From an uncultured Candidatus Melainabacteria bacterium (GTDB lineage Bacteria > Cyanobacteriota > Vampirovibrionia > Gastranaerophilales > Gastranaerophilaceae), in the NCBI GenBank assembly GCA_934754515.1, contig CAKVIG010000011.1, positions 9,825-73,824 of the forward strand: a DNA stretch of 64,000 nt. Direction: 5' to 3'. This document shows, in pieces, positions 9,138 through 17,437 of this stretch. Both the position numbers and the translations under genes were made by a program. The notes under the pieces are model-generated. The model was not told the origin of the DNA and made no database searches. It saw only the letters and a list, made by a program, of their open reading frames with translations. Position 1 is the stretch's first letter, and each line of letters begins with the position of its first letter.

Positions 9138-9220
9138 ATTTTACCAATTCCCTCTTATCGAATTTATAACTCCACATAAAGATTATACTACAAGATTTTG
9201 TAAATGTTTGTAACAAAGAA

Positions 9221-9254
9221 GCAATTTTATACAAAAGAAATACTTTATATATAC
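9221..9254 (+). promoter_or_regulatory. Shared promoter motif GCAATTTT-N7-AGAAATACTTTATATA
   Basis: GCAATTTT (9221-9228), 7 bp, then AGAAATACTTTATATATAC (9236-9254), just upstream of the lysozyme/amidase gene. The same two blocks with the same 7-bp gap occur at 57973-58003 before a coiled-coil gene, and the second block recurs at 47376-47400 on the minus strand. TATATA at 9246-9251 would be the -10; the -35 position is AATTTT. Confidence 0.5.
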
Positions 9255-9268
9255 ACGAGGATTTAGAG

Positions 9269-11854
9269 ATGACAATTAATACACAATACATACAAAAAGT
9301 AAAACCTTCTGACGTAAAAGTTCCTATGTTTAAGTTTGAAGATTTTGAGTACAAATCAACATTTGATTTTAAAACAGAAGCTCCCAAAGACAAATTTTCA
9401 ACAAAGACACTTTGGGATGATGAAACAAAAGCTTTGTTGATGAATTCAATGAAGAAAATGGGAATTTCAAACTATTCTCCTTCTATAATGAAGAATGATA
9501 ATGTTGCAATTCAAAAAGCTCAATCACATTTAATTGACATGTTGAAGTATTTTGAAGGTGATAAAAATTATTATTACGAAGCTTTTACAACTCCTTATCA
9601 AGACAAATTCGGTTCTTGGACACATGGTTTTGGTGTTCTCGGTAAAAAGAATGTAAGCCAAAAACAAGCTTACTCAGACATGTGTAAAAAGCTCGAACAA
9701 GCATCAAAAGAAGTGAAAAATGTATTGAATAAAAGAATTGGTGAAGGAACTTATGAAGCTTTACCAAATTCAATAAAAGAAGCATTGATTGATCTTTGTT
9801 ACAACAAAGGTTTGCCTAAGATTTCACAGAATGCAGCTTTGATGCAAGCAATTAAAGGCAAAGATTTTTCAGGAGTTGTAAAGAATTCTGTTTACCTATA
9901 TTCAGGTAAATCAGGTGCTGAAAAGGTCGAAGAACCTGGGTTGTATTTAAGAAGCTTAAACAGAATGATTCTAGCAACAAAGGATTTGAAAGGCAAAGAA
10001 CTAGAAGAATCTCGTCAAGAAATTGCAAATATATATAATAGAGCCAAAGCTTGTTATGCAAAAAAAGGACAATCAACTGTAGCTTTAGAAAAAATGTATG
10101 AACAATATACAAAAGGTTCTATATCCAAACCTGCAGTTAGCGCAGAAGCATATAAAATTAAAGTTGATGAAAAATTCAAAGGCAAAGGCTTATTCTCAAT
10201 TGCTCAATCACTTTATAAAGAATTAGACAACAACGAAATTGAATTTAAAGATTTTTATAACAAACTAAAAACCTTAAACAACGAACCTGATTCTGTTGAA
10301 GTCGGACAAGAATTAAAGATTCCTCTTGTAAAAGGGATTGGTAATATAAAGTCAAAAGAAACACAAACTGCATCTAAAAAGGCAAATTTAGTTCAACCTG
10401 AAACAAAAAAAGAAGAAGAAAAAATCGGTTTCTGGGGAAAAGTAAAGAACTTTTTCAAATCAGTTGTTAATGGTATAAAGAGCTTATGGAATAAAATTTT
10501 CGGCGGTGAAAAAGAAGATGAAGATGCTTGTTTAACACCGTTCCAAAAAATTTTAAAACATGGTAAGTATTCAAAAATCGGTGATGTTGATGTTATCAGC
10601 TATGATTACACAATAAAAAAAGGTGATAATCTCTGGAATTTATCAAAAACTTATAACACAAGTATAGGTATTTTGAAAAATGATAACAATATTGAAGATG
10701 AAAATAAAATCAATATTGACCAACATATCAATATTCAAAAATTAGGTTATAAAGTTAAAAAAGGCGATAATTTATATCAAATTTCTAAAAAATTCGGTAT
10801 AAGTATAGATATGCTAAAAGATATGAACAATATCGATGATGCAAGTCAAATTAATGCTGATGAAACACTGGAACTTCCTGGATTTGTGTACGAAGCTAAG
10901 ACAAATGAAAACTTAAAAGAACTTGCACAACAAGTCGGTGTTGATGTTGAAAATTTAAAGAAAATTAACAACTTGTCAAGTGACAAAATTACAAAAGGTC
11001 AAAAACTTGTAATAGTTTATAATAATCCTGATTTTGGAGTTGATGCAAATCAAAAAACAATTTCTGTTGATAAAAAGACAAAGACAACGACAGAAACAAT
11101 TGATATGAGCTTAGAAAAAAGTTTGAAAAACAGACCACTCTTACAAAAGAAAGTTATTATAAATGGTAAAGTTCAAGCAATAAGAAAAGTTTTTAATCCA
11201 ACAAAGAGTGGTAAACTTTCAGGCAAAACTATCATAGTAAATGCAGGACATGGTTACTCTCAAGCCGGTACAGATACAGGTGTTGTTGGTCGAGATGGAA
11301 CAGACAGCGAATGGCTTTTAAATTATGATAATGCAATGAAATTAAAAGACCAATTATGTGCACAAGGAGCAAAAGTAATTTTCATGCAAGGCAAAAAAAG
11401 ATTAATTAAAGAAGAAGTTGCAAATGCCGGTAAGAACAAAGCTGATATGTTTATCTCTGTTCATGTAAATTCAGGTTGTGATGCCGCAAAAGACAGAACA
11501 CAAATCTATTACAGAAAACAAAATATTTCTGAAATAATGCAAAAGAAAAGCTTAAGATTAGCAACGATTATGGAAAAGAAATTTGACTATTGGATTCCTA
11601 GACATGAAAAAATCAGTGCGAAAGAGGCTTTCATAGACCCTACTACTAAACTTCAAGACTATGCGCAAGTTTCTTTGAATGATGAAAGAACAAATGTTCT
11701 AGAAGCACCGATGAACAAACAAGGCATTCCGGGAGTAATTTGGGAAGTTGCATTTATGTCAGCAGCTAAAGGCAGAGAAAGAATGAAAGACCCGACTACA
11801 ATGAAAAATTACGCAAATCTAATGACTCAAGCTGTAATTGAATATTTTAATTAA
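9269..11854 (+). CDS. Multidomain peptidoglycan hydrolase: lysozyme + LysM + Amidase_3
   Basis: 861 residues with two wall-cutting activities. Residues ~75-260 resemble GH24/T4-type lysozyme: Glu96 (KYFEGD), Asp112 and Thr118 (DKFGSWTHGFG, same Asp-Thr spacing as T4 lysozyme), then LPNSIKEALIDLCYNKG. A divergent LysM-like segment lies at ~290-350 and a Lys-rich linker at ~370-415. Three LysM repeats follow at ~445-595 (YTIKKGDNLWNLSKTYN; YKVKKGDNLYQISKKFG; a weaker third). Residues ~650-861 are an N-acetylmuramoyl-L-alanine amidase (Amidase_3) with zinc ligands His661 (NAGHG), Glu681 and His732 (SVHVNSG) and catalytic Glu826 (WEVAFMS). The N-terminus has no signal peptide and starts MTIN like other lineage-specific proteins here. 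GAGG Shine-Dalgarno at 9257. Confidence 0.9.
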   Translation: MTINTQYIQKVKPSDVKVPMFKFEDFEYKSTFDFKTEAPKDKFSTKTLWDDETKALLMNSMKKMGISNYSPSIMKNDNVAIQKAQSHLIDMLKYFEGDKNYYYEAFTTPYQDKFGSWTHGFGVLGKKNVSQKQAYSDMCKKLEQASKEVKNVLNKRIGEGTYEALPNSIKEALIDLCYNKGLPKISQNAALMQAIKGKDFSGVVKNSVYLYSGKSGAEKVEEPGLYLRSLNRMILATKDLKGKELEESRQEIANIYNRAKACYAKKGQSTVALEKMYEQYTKGSISKPAVSAEAYKIKVDEKFKGKGLFSIAQSLYKELDNNEIEFKDFYNKLKTLNNEPDSVEVGQELKIPLVKGIGNIKSKETQTASKKANLVQPETKKEEEKIGFWGKVKNFFKSVVNGIKSLWNKIFGGEKEDEDACLTPFQKILKHGKYSKIGDVDVISYDYTIKKGDNLWNLSKTYNTSIGILKNDNNIEDENKINIDQHINIQKLGYKVKKGDNLYQISKKFGISIDMLKDMNNIDDASQINADETLELPGFVYEAKTNENLKELAQQVGVDVENLKKINNLSSDKITKGQKLVIVYNNPDFGVDANQKTISVDKKTKTTTETIDMSLEKSLKNRPLLQKKVIINGKVQAIRKVFNPTKSGKLSGKTIIVNAGHGYSQAGTDTGVVGRDGTDSEWLLNYDNAMKLKDQLCAQGAKVIFMQGKKRLIKEEVANAGKNKADMFISVHVNSGCDAAKDRTQIYYRKQNISEIMQKKSLRLATIMEKKFDYWIPRHEKISAKEAFIDPTTKLQDYAQVSLNDERTNVLEAPMNKQGIPGVIWEVAFMSAAKGRERMKDPTTMKNYANLMTQAVIEYFN

Positions 11855-11860
11855 TAAAAA

Positions 11861-12170
11861 AAGTATTATGGAAAATGTGAAAAAGCGTATTTATCGGCTG
11901 TAAAAGATATTGTGACAGGGGAATTTGTTGCATACAGGGTTGCAAGGCATTTAACAATTCCAATTGTATTAGATACAATTAAATATTTAAAAGAAAATAT
12001 TAATGTATCAAATGTGTTATTACCTTCAGCTCAAGGCTTTCACTATACTAACCCGGAACACAGAATGTTATTAAAAGAAAATAATATTTTACAACAATGA
12101 AAGGTTTCAATGGAGCAGAAATAAAATGACTCCTGTACAATACAGAAGTCATTTATTGATTGTTTCTTGA
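11861..12170 (+). pseudogene. IS3-family (IS150-like) transposase remnant
   Basis: Beginning 7 bp after the hydrolase stop, one frame (to stop 12098-12100) reads as the DDE core of an IS3-family OrfB: KAYLSAVKDIVTGEFVAYR, LTIPIVLDTIKYLKEN and QGFHYTNPEHRMLLKENNI, where the usual HSDQG is PSAQG. A second frame ending at 12170 gives the typical OrfB C-terminus KMTPVQYRSHLLIVS. The ~60 residues expected between are absent and the frame has shifted, so the copy is dead. The N-terminal half and OrfA are missing, and no clear terminal inverted repeats were found. Confidence 0.75.
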
Positions 12171-12231
12171 GCCACCCTTTTTTACTTTATCTAGTTTTAG
12201 GGTTCAGTTCAGAATTTGATTGACCTTTTTA

Positions 12232-13512
12232 TTAATTTGAAATTGTTGTGTAATGCCATACTTTTTTACTATTGCCTTTCTTTCTACCACGTTCTAAAAT
12301 TTTGGCAATATTATTATAATCAAAATCTAGAGAAGATATTCCGTATTTTAACTCAATATCACTAGGGAATAATTGATATTGAATTGGCAGGAATTGTTCT
12401 TTTTTCTTAGCAGTTTTCTTTGAATACGGCATATCAGCCTTCATTCTTTGGAATAAAAACATTTCTCGCCTATATTGATTGAACTTATCTTTTGCATTTT
12501 TCATAAGTTCTTTGGCTTTGCTTTCAGTTTCTTCTGCATAGAATTTTGGGTTAGTTAATGGTTCAAATAACTCATTGAAAGCATCCGGACAATTTGCCGG
12601 ATTTTTGCCGTCTAATTTTTTATAAACAACGTCATCTATATCTTTAGCCATTGCCGTATTATGTCCCATTAATTGAAATTCAAATGTACTGTTTGGAACT
12701 CCCGGAATTCTTAGCAAAAAGTGAACAGCACAATAATTTGCAGGAGTAAATTCATCTGTTAAGTGAGCCGCAACTTTTTCTTTACTTCCACCTTTTCTCC
12801 AAGCTTCATTTTGAATATCAATCAACTTCTCTAGCATGCCGATAGATGCATAATCATATCTTGAAGCTTCATTTTCAGGTAAATCTTTAACAGCTTTAGG
12901 ACGCTTGTTTTCTATTTCTAACAATTCTATTGATTTGGATTTGATAGCAGGTATTAATCTGTCTAAAACTCCATCAACGGTTTTCTTATCAGAATCTCTT
13001 AAAACGATTTTTCCGCCCTTCAAATCAGTCATGTTTTCCAAAATTTCATTAATACTTTTCCATTCACGACTTCCGGTTTTTTCAATTATAGAATTTTTAG
13101 ATTTTGGTCGGCAAGAAATTTTAAGAATCGGATTATCCGGATGTTTCATATTTGCAACCAAATCTCCAAAGGTATTATAGAAAAAGTCATCAACTCTTTG
13201 CATTGTTCTTAAATTTTTATTGTAAATAGCAGTTGCAGTTGTTCTATTTATCTCTAATGTTTTTGCTGCAACTTTATTTGATATTCCATTATTATCTGCA
13301 ACTGTAGTTTCACTATTTTCTACAGTATGCTTCAATATATTTACACATTTTTTAGTAACTTTACTTACCTTTGTACCTTGAAAAGACAATGTATCTTGTT
13401 TTATCGGCGCATCCAGTTTTAAGCCAAAGTTGGTTGTGATTTGGCCATTATTAACTTTTGAATCATACATTACCGTTTTGGGCATTAAATTCGTAATTGC
13501 TTGAATGTTCAT
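12232..13512 (-). CDS. RelA/SpoT-like nucleotidyltransferase-domain protein
   Basis: 426 residues. The N-terminus (MNIQ... and LSFQGTKVSK at ~40-50) carries the lineage-specific F-[KQ]-G motif. Residues ~120-300 follow the RelA/SpoT synthetase pattern: basic CRPKSKNSIIEK (~132-143), IVLRD after MTDLKGGK with Asp163, YCAVHFLLRIP, and Glu278 in FEFQLMGHNTAMAKDIDD, matching the catalytic Asp and the ExQ motif of (p)ppGpp synthetases. A helical tail follows. There is no HD hydrolase, TGS or ACT domain. It could make (p)ppGpp or an analogue, or modify another target as toxin-like members of this fold do. Moderate confidence in the fold, low in substrate. Confidence 0.65.
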   Translation of the reverse strand: MNIQAITNLMPKTVMYDSKVNNGQITTNFGLKLDAPIKQDTLSFQGTKVSKVTKKCVNILKHTVENSETTVADNNGISNKVAAKTLEINRTTATAIYNKNLRTMQRVDDFFYNTFGDLVANMKHPDNPILKISCRPKSKNSIIEKTGSREWKSINEILENMTDLKGGKIVLRDSDKKTVDGVLDRLIPAIKSKSIELLEIENKRPKAVKDLPENEASRYDYASIGMLEKLIDIQNEAWRKGGSKEKVAAHLTDEFTPANYCAVHFLLRIPGVPNSTFEFQLMGHNTAMAKDIDDVVYKKLDGKNPANCPDAFNELFEPLTNPKFYAEETESKAKELMKNAKDKFNQYRREMFLFQRMKADMPYSKKTAKKKEQFLPIQYQLFPSDIELKYGISSLDFDYNNIAKILERGRKKGNSKKVWHYTTISN

Positions 13513-13657
13513 ACGCTATTTACCTTTCGTCTTTCAATATAAAACATCTGAAGCAAAAAATTTGCTATTATTTGAACTATTATTACAAAATATTAAGAAG
13601 TATTGATTTCGTCAATTAGTAAAACGGACTAATAGTTAATATTATTTGCATAAACAA

Positions 13658-14326
13658 TTACTGTTTTACTAAGCTATCTTCAATTTTATTTTCAAATCCG
13701 GTAAAATCACAAATTTGTCTGGCCCATTCTCTTAAAATTTCATCTTCATCAAGAGTATATGAAATAGGCTTGCCAATTCTTACAGTAACATGCTTCTCAA
13801 ACAACTTTTTAGCATATCCATCAAAACCGCAAATACCAACAGGCACAATATCTGCTTTGAATTTTTTAGCAAACATTATAAAACCCTTATGTATATTGCT
13901 GATTTCATGCTCTTTTACAATTTTGCCTTGCGGAAATAATCCCAATGCCCAATTGGTATTAAATACAGACTTAACAGTTTTAAATGTTGCAATCTCTGGT
14001 TTTTCTCTGTTTACTGCAAATGCTCCAAGAGTATGTACTAAGAACCTTAAGAGTTTGTTATCATCTTGAAATAATTCTTGTTTTGCCATATATGCAATAT
14101 TTTTCCACGCCGCCAAAGCTACTAGCGGAGGGTCAATATAAGAAACATGGTTTCCTGCATAAATTACATGAGAATCTTTAGGTAAATTTTCACGTCCTTC
14201 AATTTTTACGTTATACATGAATTTTGTAACAGGCAATACTACAAATGTTACAAACAACATATAATATAGCGTTCTAAAAAAGTTATAATCTTTTTCTGTG
14301 CGTCTGTTATAATTTTTTTCAGTCAT
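13658..14326 (-). CDS. PlsC-family 1-acylglycerol-3-phosphate acyltransferase (copy 1)
   Basis: 222 residues. It carries the HX4D acyltransferase motif (NHVSYIDPPLVA) and a second motif altered to LFPQGKIVKE where most members have FPEGTR. PVGICGFDGYAKK follows. An N-terminal hydrophobic segment (FVTFVVLPVTKFMY) anchors it to the membrane. It should acylate lysophosphatidic acid or a related lysolipid. The gene lies 34 bp after a close paralogue, an apparent tandem duplication. The changed second motif (loss of the Thr-Arg pair) suggests a different acceptor or weaker activity. Confidence 0.88.
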   Translation of the reverse strand: MTEKNYNRRTEKDYNFFRTLYYMLFVTFVVLPVTKFMYNVKIEGRENLPKDSHVIYAGNHVSYIDPPLVALAAWKNIAYMAKQELFQDDNKLLRFLVHTLGAFAVNREKPEIATFKTVKSVFNTNWALGLFPQGKIVKEHEISNIHKGFIMFAKKFKADIVPVGICGFDGYAKKLFEKHVTVRIGKPISYTLDEDEILREWARQICDFTGFENKIEDSLVKQ

Positions 14327-14360
14327 ATTTCTTAATCCACTCTTAATTCAAAACATACTA

Positions 14361-15038
14361 TTATACTTTTGCATGTTCTTTATTGTATTTGAACCCTGTT
14401 AATTCTTGAATAGCATTCCCCCAAGCATCAACCATTCCGTTTATGTCATCGGAATAAGGGATTAATTTACCTATTTTTACAACGATTTTTCCGGTAAACG
14501 GAAATCGCTTAACTTCTTGAGTTCCGGTGATTCCAACAGGTAAAATACCACATTTTGTACTCTTGGCGAGTGATGCAAAACCTTTTGTGATATTACTGAT
14601 TTCACCTGGTTCTTGACGGGTTCCTTGAGGAAAAATTCCTAATACCCAACCTGTTTTTTTTATTGTCATAACGGTTTTGATAGTTGAAACCCCAAGTTTT
14701 TCTCTATCAACGGCAAAAGCACCTAACCAATCAAGCCACCAACGTAAAAACGGATTTTCAAAAAGCTCTTTCTTTGCCATATAAGCAACACCACGATTCA
14801 TAACACCGCAAACCAGAGGAGGATCTAATGTTGAAAGATGGTTTGCTGCAATAATATAACCATTATCTTTTGGAATATTTTCTTTCCCTTGAACTTCCAA
14901 ACGATAAACGAGTTTGAAACGTATCATATAAAAAACATGTGTCACTAAGAACAAAAACATCTTTCTCCATCTGTTATAAAACTCCGGAGTCCTCAAAGAA
15001 TACCTATTACCGTTTGTTTTTTTAGTATCATGTGACAT
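14361..15038 (-). CDS. PlsC-family 1-acylglycerol-3-phosphate acyltransferase (copy 2)
   Basis: 225 residues from ATG 15038 (MSHDTKKTNGNR), chosen because a GAGGGG Shine-Dalgarno lies just upstream; an in-frame ATG at 15065 has none. It has the HX4D motif (NHLSTLDPPLVCG), GIFPQGTRQEPGEI (second motif intact apart from Gln for Glu) and PVGITGTQEVKRFPF. It is a membrane-associated acyltransferase making phosphatidic acid, and the more canonical of the tandem pair. Probably co-transcribed with copy 1. Confidence 0.9.
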   Translation of the reverse strand: MSHDTKKTNGNRYSLRTPEFYNRWRKMFLFLVTHVFYMIRFKLVYRLEVQGKENIPKDNGYIIAANHLSTLDPPLVCGVMNRGVAYMAKKELFENPFLRWWLDWLGAFAVDREKLGVSTIKTVMTIKKTGWVLGIFPQGTRQEPGEISNITKGFASLAKSTKCGILPVGITGTQEVKRFPFTGKIVVKIGKLIPYSDDINGMVDAWGNAIQELTGFKYNKEHAKV

Positions 15039-15128
15039 AATAAATCCCCTCGTTATTATCAACATTATAGCATAAAGCTTTTGAAATAAATACTATTCTT
15101 CCCTGTAATTACTTTTGTAAATTTAACA

Positions 15129-15161
15129 AAAAAAGGCGGCTTTATTCAAAGCCACCTTTAC
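15129..15161 (-). terminator. Terminator of pgk
   Basis: An 11-bp stem (15133-15143 with 15148-15158, one wobble pair), a 4-nt loop, and a T-run on the minus strand just after the pgk stop. Confidence 0.8.
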
Positions 15162-15185
15162 TAAATATTATATAGAAATTTCTTT

Positions 15186-16382
15186 CTACTTGTCATCCAA
15201 TGCTGCAACACCTGGAAGAACTTTACCTTCGATAAATTCAAGAGAAGCACCGCCACCTGTTGAAACGTGAGTGAAGTCTTCTGCCTTGAAGAATTTCTTA
15301 GCAGCAGAAACTGAATCACCACCACCAATAACTGATGTAGCACCTGATTTAGTAGCTTCTACAATAGCTTCTAATACAGCTTTTGTACCTTCTGCAAATT
15401 TAGGGTTTTCGAAAGCACCAACGGGACCGTTCATAAGAATTGTTTTTGAAGATTTAAGAACTTCTGCAAAAGCTTTTCTTGAATCAGGACCTGCGTCAAC
15501 ACCTTCAAAGCCGTCAGGAATTTCGTTGATTTTAACGAATTCGTTCTTGCCGTTGCCTGAGAAATCATCAGTAACAAGAACATCAGTAGCCATTACAAGC
15601 TTAACGCCTTTTTCTTGAGCCTTCTTTTCGATAGCTTTAGCAACATCGATTTGATCGTCTTCGCAAATAGAGTTACCGATTTTACCGCCGTTAGCTTTAA
15701 CGAATGTATAAGCCATACCGCCACCGATAATCATGTTATCAACTTTGTCTAGCAAGTTTTCCAAAACACCGATTTTAGAAGAAACTTTAGCACCACCAAC
15801 AACAGCTGTGAATGGTCTTGTTGGGTTATCCAAAGCTTGAGATAAGCATCTGATTTCTTTTTCCATCAATAATCCTGAAACAGCAGGTTTAAGAACCTTA
15901 GCCAATTTAGCAGTTGAAGTGTGGTTTCTGTGAGCTGCGCCAAAAGCATCGTTTACATAGAAATCACCTAATGCTGCTAATTCGTTAGCAAATGTCATAT
16001 CATCATCTTTAGCTTCTTCAGCTTTGTAGAATCTGATGTTTTCCAATAAAGCGATTTGACCGTCAGCAAGTTTTTCAACGAATGGTTTTGCTTCTTCAAC
16101 AGAAGGGATGAAAACGATTTCTTCGCCGAAAACTTTAGCCATGTATTTAGCAACAGGAGCTAGAGAGAATTCCATGTTTCTTTCGCCTTTTGGTCTGCCT
16201 AAGTGAGCCATAAGAACGATTCTAGCACCTTTATCTTTTAAAAATTTTACAGTTGGAACGATAGCTTGAATACGAGTATCGTCTGTTACATTTTTGTTTT
16301 CATCAAGTGGAACGTTAACGTCAACTCTAACAAGAGCAACTTTTCCTTTGATGTCACCTAAATCTTGAATTGATTTTTTCAT
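15186..16382 (-). CDS. pgk: Phosphoglycerate kinase
   Basis: 398 residues, standard length. It converts 1,3-bisphosphoglycerate and ADP to 3-phosphoglycerate and ATP in glycolysis. Motifs: VRVDVNVPLDENKNVTDDTR at the N-terminus, LMAHLGRPKG, AFGAAHRNHTST, NGPVGAFENPKFAEGT and IGGGDSVSAAKKF at the C-terminus, then STGGGASLEFIEGK. It has a good AGGAAAG ribosome site and its own terminator. Enolase lies at 24.8 kb as a separate unit. Confidence 0.97.
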   Translation of the reverse strand: MKKSIQDLGDIKGKVALVRVDVNVPLDENKNVTDDTRIQAIVPTVKFLKDKGARIVLMAHLGRPKGERNMEFSLAPVAKYMAKVFGEEIVFIPSVEEAKPFVEKLADGQIALLENIRFYKAEEAKDDDMTFANELAALGDFYVNDAFGAAHRNHTSTAKLAKVLKPAVSGLLMEKEIRCLSQALDNPTRPFTAVVGGAKVSSKIGVLENLLDKVDNMIIGGGMAYTFVKANGGKIGNSICEDDQIDVAKAIEKKAQEKGVKLVMATDVLVTDDFSGNGKNEFVKINEIPDGFEGVDAGPDSRKAFAEVLKSSKTILMNGPVGAFENPKFAEGTKAVLEAIVEATKSGATSVIGGGDSVSAAKKFFKAEDFTHVSTGGGASLEFIEGKVLPGVAALDDK

Positions 16383-16453
16383 AATCTCTTTCCTTTCTTA
16401 TTGCAAATAGTTGCATAATAATTATATTAGAAACAAAATTTGCCTGCAAACTT

Positions 16454-17284
16454 TTAATCTATATATGTATCATCTAACAATCTGACAGTAAATTTACTTC
16501 CTGCCGGAATTGAAACATGCCCGCCTTTTTGGAAAAATGCACATATTGGAGAAGTTAAAGTATTTAAACCCAGACAAATTGTTCCGTAAGCAAACGGAAA
16601 TGGAGAAAGTATTAATGTAGAGCCTTCTCCACCAAGGTTGACGGTTAAAGTCATCATTTTATTAAATATTGTTCTACCCCAATTTCCTTTCTTCCACATT
16701 GTTTTGAGATAAGTTCTATCTCCTTTTATATTATTAAGAAAAATATTTTTAGAACCTGCTTTTGTAACATAAGCATTCACTGGTATAGTTTGACCTTTAT
16801 AAAGCATGCTTCTTACTCTAATTACGACTAAACCGCCATTGCAAGTAATTTGAGGTTGATGTGATTCTAAAATTTCTCCTGTAAATACAGTCCCCGCAGG
16901 AATTGTGTATTTTTTTCTTTGTATAGGAGTTTTTACCGAAAATTTAACAGTTGCACCTTTTGTTTGCCAGTCCGAAATTTTAGCAGAGTTAACAACGTCA
17001 AAAGTTGTTCCGGCATGGATTTTTTTATTACCTTTATTATAAATTTGAGTTGGCGGAGTATATGTTTCTTGCTTAATAACAGCTTGTACAGGCTCTTTGT
17101 ATTTGCTGATTTCAGGGAGAGCAGGTAATGTTTCTTCATTATCTTCTGTGTGTGTATCTTTTACTAATTTTGACGAATTGTAATTTTTTCGAATGTCATC
17201 TTCAACCGTCATGTCTAAGTCAAATGCCCATGCAAATTGAGATGTAAGTAAAATTAAAATTTGTAATAATAAAATTTTTTTCAT
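16454..17284 (-). CDS. Exported hypothetical protein with IPAG repeats
   Basis: 276 residues with a clear signal peptide (MKKILLLQILILLTSQFAWA). The mature protein has a disordered acidic start and then, from ~95, a strand-rich domain with two IPAG turns (YTIPAGTVFTGEI and VSIPAGSKFTVRLLDD at the end). The first resembles the barrel domain of VirB10/TrbI-type proteins, but no conjugation genes are nearby and this is weak. A hydrophobic stretch (LSPFPFAYGTICLGLNTL) precedes the last strand. Probably periplasmic or outer-membrane associated; function unknown. Confidence 0.75.
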   Translation of the reverse strand: MKKILLLQILILLTSQFAWAFDLDMTVEDDIRKNYNSSKLVKDTHTEDNEETLPALPEISKYKEPVQAVIKQETYTPPTQIYNKGNKKIHAGTTFDVVNSAKISDWQTKGATVKFSVKTPIQRKKYTIPAGTVFTGEILESHQPQITCNGGLVVIRVRSMLYKGQTIPVNAYVTKAGSKNIFLNNIKGDRTYLKTMWKKGNWGRTIFNKMMTLTVNLGGEGSTLILSPFPFAYGTICLGLNTLTSPICAFFQKGGHVSIPAGSKFTVRLLDDTYID

Positions 17285-17288
17285 AAAT

Positions 17289-17322
17289 CCCTCACCCTAC
17301 CCTCTCTCAAAGAGAGGGAATG
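17289..17322. repeat. CCTCACCC-type palindromic repeat, copy 1
   Basis: CCCTCACCCTACCCTCTCTC, AAAG, then GAGAGGGAATG. It has the same layout as copies at 32051, 45175, 48678 and 49227, and sits directly upstream of the exported protein's start, where it would fold in the 5' leader. Confidence 0.7.
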
Positions 17323-17437
17323 CCCGAATTTTGTTTGATTATAAACAATTGTAACAAAATATTCACAAACTAGCAAAAAAAATTTTGCTTTGTTTTAAGA
17401 TAAATGTGTAGACAGTAAATTTAGATTGGAAACTATG

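Noticed and set aside
9076..9393. 105-codon minus-strand ORF overlapping gpsA start and the hydrolase gene
   Set aside because: It covers the divergent promoter region and the start of a well-supported gene in another frame.
16454..17284. Conjugation protein VirB10/TrbI
   Set aside because: Only the short IPAG pattern matches, and no other conjugation gene is present.
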